Origin: Candidatus Faecalibacterium faecipullorum
Lineage (GTDB): Bacteria; Bacillota; Clostridia; Oscillospirales; Ruminococcaceae
Reading direction: 5' to 3'
NCBI GenBank assembly: GCA_019118985.1
Contig: DWXX01000042.1
Span: 1 to 13,009, forward strand
Length of the DNA stretch: 13,009 nucleotides
The position numbers and the translations under genes are program-made. Under the pieces are notes generated by a model that had not been told where the DNA came from, made no database searches, and saw only the letters and a list, made by a program, of their open reading frames with translations. This document shows, piece after piece, positions 7,415 through 13,009 of this stretch; position 1 is the stretch's first letter; the number at the start of each line of letters is the position of its first letter.

Positions 7415-7444
7415 AAAAAATCACAAAAGCCAACCGAAGGGGCT
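7415..7444 (-). other. Weak hairpin plus T-rich tract in the Lrp leader
   Basis: Within the ~130-nt leader of the Lrp gene, AGCC (7441..7444) can pair with GGCT (7428..7431), with a small inner stem between them. On the minus strand the hairpin is followed by TTTTGTGATTTTTT. It resembles a weak attenuator that would end the transcript after about 40 nt. Only four to six base pairs support it, so it may be incidental. Confidence 0.25.
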
Positions 7445-7453
7445 GACTGTCAG
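7443..7453. promoter_or_regulatory. 11-bp palindrome at the start of the Lrp transcript
   Basis: CTGAC-T-GTCAG is a perfect inverted repeat (7443..7447 and 7449..7453). It lies about 6 to 16 bases downstream of the expected Lrp transcription start, a typical place for an autoregulatory operator. It does not match the classical E. coli Lrp consensus, so the binding protein is unknown. Confidence 0.3.
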
Positions 7454-7465
7454 GGCTCGGATTTA

Positions 7466-7494
7466 ATTATATAAAGTTTTCGTCAAAAAGTAAA
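7466..7494 (-). promoter_or_regulatory. Promoter of the Lrp-family gene
   Basis: On the minus strand, TTTACT (7489..7494) and a perfect TATAAT (7466..7471) are separated by 17 bases. Transcription would begin near 7459, giving a leader of about 130 nt. Its -35 box lies 33 bases from the -35 box of the divergent promoter at 7528..7555. Confidence 0.65.
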
Positions 7495-7527
7495 GTGAAA
7501 AGATAAGGCGTTCGCAAAGTTTACAAT

Positions 7528-7555
7528 TTGACAATAAATCAAAAATGGGTATAAT
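7528..7555 (+). promoter_or_regulatory. Strong rightward promoter with no protein gene downstream
   Basis: A consensus TTGACA (7528..7533), a 16-base spacer and a consensus TATAAT (7550..7555). It points away from the Lrp gene towards a stretch where the next plus-strand gene is over 2 kb away. Its product is the terminated short transcript at about 7562..7673. Confidence 0.75.
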
Positions 7556-7561
7556 ACAAAT

Positions 7562-7673
7562 CACAGAGCGGCGCTGCCCGGTGCGGCGCGGCCATCCAAC
7601 ATGAGATTTACTGCTTTATATACTTTCCCACCCCTCTATACACAAAAACCCGCTGCCAGGCGGGTTTTTGTGT
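7562..7673 (+). ncRNA. Candidate small RNA with a C-rich single-stranded segment
   Basis: The RNA is defined by a consensus promoter at 7528..7555 and a strong terminator at 7640..7673, giving roughly 105 to 112 nt. Near the 5' end, GCGCTGC (7571..7577) and GCGGCGC (7583..7589) form a 7-bp stem with one G-U pair and a five-base loop. The middle (about 7592..7639) is AU-rich and apparently open, and contains TTTCCCACCCCTCT (7624..7637). Such C-rich open segments are used by several Firmicutes small RNAs to pair with G-rich ribosome binding sites. The only ATG inside (7601) has no Shine-Dalgarno sequence and its frame runs through the terminator, so it is probably not translated. I do not recognise a known family: it lacks the SRP RNA core, tmRNA features and RNase P motifs. 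Function is inference only. Confidence 0.55.
7640..7673 (+). terminator. Terminator of the candidate small RNA (could act both ways)
   Basis: ACACAAAAACCCGC (7640..7653) and GCGGGTTTTTGTGT (7660..7673) are perfectly complementary across a six-base loop, with the U-run in the descending arm. Because both arms carry A or T runs it could also stop leftward transcripts leaving hflX. Confidence 0.85.
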
Positions 7674-7685
7674 TTGTATCAGCGC

Positions 7686-7724
7686 AAAAGCGCCCCGCCT
7701 TCCATACCGGCAAGGCGGGGCGCT
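7686..7724 (-). terminator. Terminator of hflX
   Basis: A 13-bp stem pairs AGCGCCCCGCCTT (7689..7701) with AAGGCGGGGCGCT (7712..7724) across a 10-base loop. On the minus strand the stem ends in a short TTTT. The tail is short, but the stem is very stable and lies 15 bases beyond the hflX stop codon. Confidence 0.7.
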
Positions 7725-7738
7725 CTGCTGATTGCAGG

Positions 7739-9001
7739 TTATTGCAGGTAGCGTTCAAACAGGTGCAGATCCTCCCGCTTGACGATGCCCTCCAGATAGA
7801 GCCCGTCGGGGCGGTACTCCTCCGCGAGGACGCTGCCCCGCTCCCGCATGGGGGCGGCCAGGTGCAGCGCATCGTAGGGCAGCAGCACCCGGATGGTGCG
7901 CACCCGGTCGCTGAGAAGCTCGTCCAGCTTTGCCACCAGCCGGTCCAGCCCCAGGCCGGTCTTGGCGCTGGTCAGCAGGACGGCGGGGTCGAAGGCGGCG
8001 GCGCCGGGCTTGTCGCACTTGTTGTAGACGGTGACGCGGGGGATGTCGGCGCAGTCCAGGCTGTCCAGCACCTCGGCGGTGACGGCGAGCTGTTCCTCCC
8101 GCTGGGGGTCGGCGGCGTCCGCCACCTGGACGATGACGTCCGACCAGGCGGCCTCCTCGAGGGTGCTCTTGAAGGCTTCCACCAGGTTGTGGGGCAGCCG
8201 GGAGACAAAGCCCACCGTGTCCACCAGCAGCACCGCCATCCCGCTGGGCAGCACCAGCTTGCGGCTGGTGGGGTCCAGCGTGGCGAACAGCATGTCCGCC
8301 TCGGCGACGCTGGGCCCGCACAAGGCGTTCATCAGACTGGACTTGCCCACGTTGGTGTAGCCCACCAGGCTGACCACCGGCATCCCGGTCTTGGCCCGGG
8401 CGCGGCGGCTCTCGCCCCGGCGCTTTTCCATCTCGGCCAGGCGGGCGGCCAGGGTATCGATGCGGGCGTGGATGTGCCGGCGGTCCAGCTCCAGTTTGGT
8501 CTCGCCGGCGCCGCGGCGGGCGCCGCCCCCGCCGCCCCCGCCGCCGCCCTGGCGGCTGAGGCTCTCGCCCATCCCCTGCAGACGGGGCAGCCGGTAGCGC
8601 AGCAGGGCCAGCTCGGTTTGCAGTTTGCCCTCGTTGGTCACCGCCCGGCTGCGGAAAATTTCGAGGATCAGCATGGTGCGGTCGATCACCTCGACCCCCA
8701 CCGCCGATGAGATGTTCCGCAGCTGGCTGCCGGTCAGCTCGCCGTCAAAGACGGCGCACTGGGCCCCGAGGGTCTCGGCGGCAAGGCGGGCTTCCTCCAG
8801 CTTGCCGCTGCCCAGGACGGTGCCGGTCTCGGGCGCGGCGCGCTTTTGCACCACCTGGCCCACCGCCTCCATGTGGTTGGCCTCGCACAGGGCGGCCAGT
8901 TCCTTCAAGCTGCGCTCGCAGTCGAAGGCCCCCTGGTCAAGGGCCAGCAGCAGGGTGGGGGCGGGGGGCGTCTCGACCAGAATATCGTACAGTTCGCTCA
9001 A
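7739..9001 (-). CDS. hflX: Ribosome-associated GTPase HflX
   Basis: A 420-residue HflX-family GTPase, which in studied bacteria splits stalled or stressed 70S ribosomes. The N-terminal HflX domain (about 1..150) contains VGSGK-like GSGKLEE and ELTGSQLRNI. A run of nine glycines (152..160) marks the linker, followed by a coiled-coil helix (about 165..205). The G domain has G1 GYTNVGKS (214..221), G3 DTVG (261..264), G4 NKCD (327..330) and G5 TSAK (344..347). The start is a TTG at 9001 with AAAGGA six bases upstream; no ATG is better placed. That TTG overlaps the TGA of the upstream acetyltransferase in the four bases TTGA, so the two are probably translationally coupled. Transcription likely comes from the promoter at 9654..9682. 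Confidence 0.95.
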   Translation of the reverse strand: MSELYDILVETPPAPTLLLALDQGAFDCERSLKELAALCEANHMEAVGQVVQKRAAPETGTVLGSGKLEEARLAAETLGAQCAVFDGELTGSQLRNISSAVGVEVIDRTMLILEIFRSRAVTNEGKLQTELALLRYRLPRLQGMGESLSRQGGGGGGGGGARRGAGETKLELDRRHIHARIDTLAARLAEMEKRRGESRRARAKTGMPVVSLVGYTNVGKSSLMNALCGPSVAEADMLFATLDPTSRKLVLPSGMAVLLVDTVGFVSRLPHNLVEAFKSTLEEAAWSDVIVQVADAADPQREEQLAVTAEVLDSLDCADIPRVTVYNKCDKPGAAAFDPAVLLTSAKTGLGLDRLVAKLDELLSDRVRTIRVLLPYDALHLAAPMRERGSVLAEEYRPDGLYLEGIVKREDLHLFERYLQ

Positions 9002-9621
9002 AATGTGTCCTTTCTGTTCTGCCCGGCCTGCCAGGCGCCCCGCGTCAGCAGATAGGCGCGGCAGGGCACCGGCGTGCCGTCAAATTTGTGGTAGGTGTCG
9101 TCGTGATGGTAGACAAAGCCTGCCTTCTGCATCACCCGGCCGCTGGCGGGGTTGGCCACCGCGTGGCAGCAGGCCAGCCACGGCCCGTCCGTTTGGGTGA
9201 ACCAGTAGTCCGCCGCAGCCCGCAGCGCCTCGGTGGTGTAGCCTTTGCCCCACCAGGCGCGGCCGATGCAGTAGCCCGGCTCCCAGACGCCCTGGGAGGT
9301 GTCCAGGCCGCGGGCCTGCCAGCCGGCCGCCGCGCCCGGCTCGCCGAGGGCGTCGTCAAAGAGGCTCATCGAACCGAACACCTCGCCGGTGGCCTTCTCC
9401 ACCATGGCCCACTGGTAGTAGTCGGGGTTCTGGTAGAGTTCTGCCCAGGCGGCCAGCAGGGCGAAGGTCTCGTCCTCATTTTTATGGGGCTCCCACCGCA
9501 GGTAGCGGGTGACGGCCGGGTCGTTTGCCCAGTTGCGGTACATGGCCGGGGCGTCCGCCGGGACAAGGCGGCGGAGGAGCAGCCGGGGCGTTTCGATCTC
9601 CTGTGTGCCAACATGGCGCAT
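8998..9621 (-). CDS. GNAT-family N-acetyltransferase (RimJ/RimL-like)
   Basis: A 207-residue acetyltransferase of the Acetyltransf_3 (RimJ/RimL) group. It opens with IETPRLLLRRLVPADA, the usual family start. The acetyl-CoA-binding motif A is IGRAWWGKGYTTEALRAA (about 119..136), followed by the typical helix and the VANPASGRVMQKAGF block that ends the fold. The acceptor substrate cannot be told from sequence: ribosomal-protein N-termini, small amines and antibiotics are all used by this group. The ATG at 9621 is chosen because GGGAGGG lies seven bases upstream; an in-frame start at 9654 overlaps the promoter -10. It is first in a two-gene unit with hflX, overlapping by four bases. Confidence 0.9.
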   Translation of the reverse strand: MRHVGTQEIETPRLLLRRLVPADAPAMYRNWANDPAVTRYLRWEPHKNEDETFALLAAWAELYQNPDYYQWAMVEKATGEVFGSMSLFDDALGEPGAAAGWQARGLDTSQGVWEPGYCIGRAWWGKGYTTEALRAAADYWFTQTDGPWLACCHAVANPASGRVMQKAGFVYHHDDTYHKFDGTPVPCRAYLLTRGAWQAGQNRKDTF

Positions 9622-9653
9622 GGCGTATCCCTCCCTCTCATTTCGTGGAGACA

Positions 9654-9682
9654 ACTATAGCATAGAAACGCGCAGGATGCAA
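9654..9682 (-). promoter_or_regulatory. Promoter of the GNAT-hflX unit
   Basis: On the minus strand, TTGCAT (9677..9682), a 17-base spacer and TATAGT (9654..9659), with TGC just before the -10. Transcription would begin near 9647, upstream of the ATG at 9621. Its -35 box is 7 bases from that of the divergent promoter. Confidence 0.65.
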
Positions 9683-9689
9683 GCGATGC

Positions 9690-9717
9690 TTGACAACTGG
9701 CGCAAAACCGTTACACT
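9690..9717 (+). promoter_or_regulatory. Promoter of the homocysteine methyltransferase/MTHFR gene
   Basis: Consensus TTGACA (9690..9695), a 16-base spacer and TACACT (9712..9717). The expected start near 9724 leaves a leader of only about 29 nt. That is too short for the S-box (SAM) or T-box riboswitches that commonly control methionine genes in Firmicutes. Between the two divergent -35 boxes is the small inverted repeat CAAGC-GAT-GCTTG. Confidence 0.6.
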
Positions 9718-9752
9718 GATACCATAGAAAACAGGGAAGGGAAGTACCAGCC

Positions 9753-11537
9753 ATGAAAAACGCCCGCGACATCCTGAAAGACCGCGTCCTGCTGTTCGAC
9801 GGCGGGATGGGCACCTACTACCGCAGCCGCCCGGGGCTGGAGTGCGAACAGGCCAACCTCGCCGACCCGGACGGCATCCTGGCGGTCCACCGGGAATACC
9901 TGGCCGCCGGGGCCGAGGCCATCAAGACCAACACCTTCAGCCTGCCCCGGATGGCGGCGGCCCATGCCGCCGGCTGGCAGGCGCTGGCCCGGGAGGGGTG
10001 GAACCTCGCCGTCACCGCCGCCGAGCGGGGGGGCGGCGCGGCGGTCTTTGCCGACCTCGGCCCCGCCCCCGACACCGAGGCCGACCCCGCCGCGGTCAGC
10101 TACAAGGCGGTGGCCGGCATCTTCCTCGAGATGGGGGCGGAGAACTTCCTGTTCGAGACCCTCAGCACCGACGCCGGCGTTGCCGAGGCGGCCGCCTACA
10201 TCAAGGGCCGCCGCCCCGACGCCTTCATCCTGGTCTCCTTCGCGGCTTTGCCCGACGGCTATACCCGCGAGGGGGTGTCGGTCCGCGCCCTGGCCGAGCG
10301 GATGGCCGCCTGCGGCTTTGTGGACGCGGTGGGGCTCAACTGCCTGCTGTCGGCGGCGGCCATGGCGCCGGTGCTGCCGGCCCTTTTGGGGGCGGGGCTG
10401 CCGGTGTCGGCCATGCCCAACGGCGGCTACCCCCTGGTGGGGCGGGACCGGGTGGTCTACCGGGGCCGGCCCGACTACTTTGCCCGGGAAATGGTCGGCA
10501 TCCGGCAGCGGGGGGCGGTCATCCTGGGCGGCTGCTGCGGCACCACCCCGGCCCACACCGCGGCGCTGCGCCGCGCGCTTGAGCAGACCCCCATCCCCCT
10601 GGCCGCCGAGGGCGCGGCCGGCGGGGGCCGGGCGGTGTCCGTCCCGCCCGCCGCCGCGTCGCCCGACCCCTTCCTTGAGAAGCTGGCCCGGGGCGAGAAG
10701 GTGATCGCCGTCGAGCTGGACAGCCCCAAGACCGCCGACCTGACCGGCTACATGGAGGGGGCCCGCCGGCTGCAGGCCGCCGGGGCGGACGCGGTGACCA
10801 TCGCCGACTGCCCGGTGGCCCGGGCCCGGGTGGACGCCGCCCTCACCGCCTGCAAGCTGCGGCGGGAGCTGGGTCTGGTGGCCCTGCCCCACATGACCTG
10901 CCGTGACCGCAACCTCAACGCCGCCAAGGCCCTGCTGCTCGGGCTGTACGCCGAGGGGGTGCGGGAGGTGCTTGCCGTCACCGGCGACCCCATCCCCACC
11001 GCCGAGCGGGACGAGGTGAAGAACGTCTACCAGTTCAACTCCCGCAAGCTGGCCCGGTACATCCACGACCTGGCCGGCCCGGGGGCCGAGCTGCCGGGGA
11101 TGACCGTCTTTGGGGCCCTCAACCTGAACGCCCGCAACTTTGACGTCGAGCTGCGCCGCGCCCGCGAAAAGGCCGAGGCGGGGATGGCCGGTTTTCTGAC
11201 CCAGCCCATCCTCTCGCGCCAGGCGGTGGAGAACTTCCGCGCCGCCCGCGCCGCCCTGCCCGCAAGCAAGCTGCTGGCCGGCATCCTGCCGGTGGTCAGC
11301 CACCGCAACGCCCTCTACATGGAAAACGAGGTCAACGGCATCCACCTCGACGAGGCGGTCATCCGCCGCTACGAGGGGGCCGACCGCGCCCGCGGCGAGG
11401 AGCTGGCCCTCGAGATCTCCCTCGCCGCCGCCAAAGCCGCCGCCCCCTGCGCCGACGGCTTCTACCTGATGACCCCCTTCGGCCGCGTGGGCCTGATGGA
11501 ACGGCTGATCGCCGCGCTGCGCGGGGAAGGGCTGTGA
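9753..11537 (+). CDS. yitJ: Bifunctional homocysteine S-methyltransferase / methylenetetrahydrofolate reductase
   Basis: A 594-residue two-domain protein. The N-terminal half (about 1..282) is a homocysteine S-methyltransferase barrel that starts with LLFDGGMGTYY. Its zinc ligands are Cys197 in VGLNC and Cys261/Cys262 in GGCCGTTPAH. An Ala/Gly/Pro-rich linker (about 283..305) leads to a methylenetetrahydrofolate reductase barrel with VIAVELDSPK (Glu321 at the position of the family's catalytic Glu), LPHMTCRDRN and LAVTGDP. The first domain would methylate homocysteine to methionine and the second would make 5-methyl-THF; this is the architecture of B. subtilis YitJ. No cobalamin-binding domain is present. 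The ATG at 9753 follows a purine-rich AAGGGAAG (9737..9744). No terminator is seen before the ZIP gene, so some read-through is possible. Confidence 0.94.
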   Translation: MKNARDILKDRVLLFDGGMGTYYRSRPGLECEQANLADPDGILAVHREYLAAGAEAIKTNTFSLPRMAAAHAAGWQALAREGWNLAVTAAERGGGAAVFADLGPAPDTEADPAAVSYKAVAGIFLEMGAENFLFETLSTDAGVAEAAAYIKGRRPDAFILVSFAALPDGYTREGVSVRALAERMAACGFVDAVGLNCLLSAAAMAPVLPALLGAGLPVSAMPNGGYPLVGRDRVVYRGRPDYFAREMVGIRQRGAVILGGCCGTTPAHTAALRRALEQTPIPLAAEGAAGGGRAVSVPPAAASPDPFLEKLARGEKVIAVELDSPKTADLTGYMEGARRLQAAGADAVTIADCPVARARVDAALTACKLRRELGLVALPHMTCRDRNLNAAKALLLGLYAEGVREVLAVTGDPIPTAERDEVKNVYQFNSRKLARYIHDLAGPGAELPGMTVFGALNLNARNFDVELRRAREKAEAGMAGFLTQPILSRQAVENFRAARAALPASKLLAGILPVVSHRNALYMENEVNGIHLDEAVIRRYEGADRARGEELALEISLAAAKAAAPCADGFYLMTPFGRVGLMERLIAALRGEGL

Positions 11538-11559
11538 ACGACTCTTGCCGGCTGCGCCC

Positions 11560-11588
11560 TTGACAAGTAAGTTATAACTAACTATAAT
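11560..11588 (+). promoter_or_regulatory. Consensus promoter of the ZIP transporter gene
   Basis: TTGACA (11560..11565), exactly 17 bases, then TATAAT (11583..11588): a full match to the sigma-A consensus. A promoter this strong in front of a metal transporter suggests control by a repressor. The ~54-nt leader contains CCCATTCC, CCCCC, GGATGGG and GGGGG stretches that could form alternative small hairpins, but matches no riboswitch I know. Confidence 0.8.
11567..11582. promoter_or_regulatory. Near-palindromic candidate operator inside the promoter spacer
   Basis: GTAAGTTATAACTAAC is symmetric at seven of eight base pairs, with a perfect core AGTTATAACT (11570..11579). It fills the spacer between the -35 and -10 boxes, so a bound protein would block polymerase. 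The placement and AT-rich symmetry suit a metal-responsive repressor such as a DtxR/MntR- or Fur/Zur-type protein. The regulator is inferred from gene content only. Confidence 0.45.
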
Positions 11589-11648
11589 AAACCCATTCCA
11601 CCCCCTCAGCATAGGATGGGGGCAAACTGACAGGAATGAGGTTATGCG

Positions 11649-12446
11649 ATGAATGGTCTGGCGGCGTGGGGGCTGGCGCTCCCGTTTGTGGGCACTGCGC
11701 TTGGGGCGGGGTGCGTCTTGTTCATGCGGCGGCAGCTGGGGCAGGGGGTGCAGCGGGCGCTGGCCGGCTTTGCCGCGGGGGTGATGACCGCCGCCTCGGT
11801 CTGGAGCCTGCTCATCCCCGCCATCGAACAGGCGGAGGCCGCCGGGCTGGGGGTCTGGGCCTTTGGGCCGGCGGCGGGGGGCTTCTGGCTGGGGGTGCTG
11901 TTCCTGCTTTTGCTGGACCGCCTCATCCCCCATCTGCATCAGCGGGCCGCCCGCCCCGAGGGGCCGCCCGCCCGGCTGCCCCGCATCACCATGATGCTGC
12001 TGGCGGTCACCCTGCACAACATCCCCGAGGGGATGGCGGTGGGGGTGGTGTGGGCCGCCGTCCTGGCCGGGGAGGCCGGCGCGCCGGCCATTGCCGCCGC
12101 CGAGGCGATGGCGCTGTCGGTGGGCATCGCCATCCAGAACTTCCCCGAGGGGGCCATCGTCTCGATGCCGCTGCGGGCAGAGGGGGCGTCGCGGGGGCGG
12201 GCCTTTGCGGGCGGGGCGGCGTCGGGCGCTGTCGAGCCGCTGGCCGCCCTCTTCACCATCCTGGCGGCCGGGCTGGTGGTGCCGGCGCTGCCCTGGCTGC
12301 TGTCCTTCGCGGCGGGGGCGATGCTGTACGTGGTGGTGGAGGAACTGGTCCCCGAAATGGCCGAAGGCGAGCACTCGGACGCGGGCCCCCTGGCCTTTGC
12401 CCTGGGCTTTACCCTGATGATGACGCTGGACGTGGCCCTCGGCTGA
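11649..12446 (+). CDS. ZIP-family divalent metal transporter
   Basis: A 265-residue inner-membrane transporter of the ZIP family (GufA/ZupT-like), expected to import zinc, manganese or iron. About eight hydrophobic segments are visible, beginning at residue 4. The binuclear metal-site motifs are intact: HNIPEG in helix IV (His123, Asn124, Glu127) and QNFPEG in helix V (Gln163, Asn164, Glu167), with SGAVEP near Glu196. The loop between helices III and IV is short and holds the PHLHQR histidines. The ATG at 11649 has GAGG seven bases upstream. The gene has a consensus promoter with an embedded palindrome and converges on an ABC metal permease, sharing a terminator. Its metal cannot be assigned from sequence. 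Confidence 0.92.
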   Translation: MNGLAAWGLALPFVGTALGAGCVLFMRRQLGQGVQRALAGFAAGVMTAASVWSLLIPAIEQAEAAGLGVWAFGPAAGGFWLGVLFLLLLDRLIPHLHQRAARPEGPPARLPRITMMLLAVTLHNIPEGMAVGVVWAAVLAGEAGAPAIAAAEAMALSVGIAIQNFPEGAIVSMPLRAEGASRGRAFAGGAASGAVEPLAALFTILAAGLVVPALPWLLSFAAGAMLYVVVEELVPEMAEGEHSDAGPLAFALGFTLMMTLDVALG

Positions 12447-12452
12447 AGAGAA

Positions 12453-12485
12453 AAAAGCCGCCCTGTTTTTTGCAGGGCGGCTTTT
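12453..12485. terminator. Bidirectional terminator between the two metal transporter genes
   Basis: AAAAGCCGCCCTG (12453..12465) and CAGGGCGGCTTTT (12473..12485) form a perfect 13-bp stem with a T-rich loop. The A and T runs at the stem base give each strand a T-tract. It lies 6 bases after the ZIP stop codon and about 30 bases past the end of the opposing permease gene. Confidence 0.88.
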
Positions 12486-12516
12486 GCCGTGTTTGCCGTG
12501 TGGGGAAAAAGGCGGC

Positions 12517-13009
12517 TCAGGCCCGGCCGGCCAGGCGGCCGGCGGCGGCGCAGAGGAGAAAGACCCCCAGGTCCACCGCCACGATGGTGGAGCCCACCGG
12601 GGTGCCGGCCAGGATGGAGATCAAAATGCCGGCGGCGGCGCAGCCCACCGACACCACCGCCGCGCAGGCGGTCACCGCGCCGAAGCTGCGGAACAGCCGC
12701 ATGGCCGACAGCGCCGGGAAGATGATCAGCGCCGAGATCAGGAGCGAGCCCACCAGGTTCATGGCCAGGACGATGATGACCGCGATGACCACCGCGACCA
12801 TCAGGTTGTAGCGGCCGGCGGGCAGGCCGGTGGCAGAGGCGAAGGCCTCGTCGAAGGTGACGGCGAAGATGCGGTTGTAAAAGACCACGAACAGCCCGAT
12901 CACCGCCGCCGACAGCGTCGCGCACAGCCACACCTCCCCTTTGGTGAGGGTGAGGATGGAGGTGGAGCCGAACAGGGTGCTGCACACATCCCCCGACAGG
13001 TTGGTGCTG
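12517..13009 (-). CDS. ABC-3 metal permease (ZnuB/MntB type), 5' end outside the window
   Basis: The 3' portion (about 163 codons) of an ABC transporter permease of the zinc/manganese family. The frame stays open to the right edge: residues STNLSGDVCSTLFGSTSILTLT resemble the mid-protein segment of ZnuB (NLSxDxxSxLFGxIL). It continues through VTFDEAFASATGLPAGRYNLM and ALIIFPALSAMRLF, both characteristic of the family, with several membrane helices. ZnuB/MntB proteins are about 270 residues, so roughly 100 are missing upstream. A GTG at 12987 could look like a start but is internal. The ATPase and the solute-binding protein would be expected further right. Its metal is not determined by what is visible. 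Confidence 0.9.
   Translation of the reverse strand, partial: STNLSGDVCSTLFGSTSILTLTKGEVWLCATLSAAVIGLFVVFYNRIFAVTFDEAFASATGLPAGRYNLMVAVVIAVIIVLAMNLVGSLLISALIIFPALSAMRLFRSFGAVTACAAVVSVGCAAAGILISILAGTPVGSTIVAVDLGVFLLCAAAGRLAGRA

Noticed and set aside
7601..8710. Rightward open frame starting at the ATG inside the candidate small RNA
   Set aside because: There is no ribosome binding site, it passes through a strong terminator, and most of it is antisense to hflX. A short leader peptide ending at the terminator was also considered, but there is no stop codon before the hairpin.
11591..11648. Possible riboswitch in the ZIP leader
   Set aside because: The ~54-nt leader can form small alternative hairpins, but it is too short and lacks the conserved bases of known metal riboswitches such as NiCo or the manganese-sensing yybP-ykoY element.
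9711..12374. 887-codon open frame antisense to the methionine gene and the ZIP gene
   Set aside because: It crosses two well-supported genes and their promoters on the other strand; its sequence is repetitive and Gly/Arg/His rich with no recognisable family.
1..13009. tRNA, rRNA, insertion sequence, integrase, toxin-antitoxin and CRISPR signals
   Set aside because: I looked for these on both strands and saw none. The window is ordinary core chromosome apart from the items listed.

Overview
The window is a very GC-rich (clearly above 60%) chromosomal segment from a Gram-positive anaerobe, most likely a high-GC member of Clostridia such as the Oscillospiraceae (Faecalibacterium, Subdoligranulum or Gemmiger type). 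The clues are Firmicutes-style Shine-Dalgarno sites (GGGAGG, GGAGG), sigma-A promoters confined to short AT-rich gaps, a DUF4358-type lipoprotein, a two-domain homocysteine methyltransferase/MTHFR, and a DNA polymerase I without proofreading residues. This placement is an inference from style, not a database match. I see no tRNA, rRNA, insertion sequence, phage or CRISPR array.

Layout. The first ~90 bases hold the start of an unidentified leftward gene that hits a stop after 13 codons and then runs into a short RpoC-like peptide, so the left end looks chimeric. Rightward genes follow: a threonine-aldolase-family PLP enzyme, then polA and tsaD in what looks like one transcription unit closed by a strong hairpin. 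Leftward genes come next: a CPBP membrane protease, a DUF4358 lipoprotein and an Lrp/AsnC regulator, the last two each closed by their own terminator. A 409-base AT-rich gap between the Lrp gene and hflX carries back-to-back promoters, one for the regulator and one facing right. The right-facing one drives a ~110-nt terminated transcript with no gene behind it, a candidate small RNA. After it come hflX and an upstream GNAT acetyltransferase (leftward, overlapping by 4 bases). Divergently from these runs the bifunctional methionine/folate gene, then a ZIP metal transporter. The transporter converges on the 3' part of an ABC-3 metal permease (ZnuB/MntB type), which runs off the right edge.

How it fits together. 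Most of the window is housekeeping: DNA repair and replication (polA), tRNA t6A modification (tsaD), ribosome rescue (hflX) and one-carbon/methionine metabolism. Two metal importers of different families sit tail to tail on the right, and the ZIP promoter has a near-palindrome in its spacer that could be a metalloregulator operator. No large unknown system is visible. The least explained element is the candidate small RNA at 7562..7673, facing away from the Lrp regulator.
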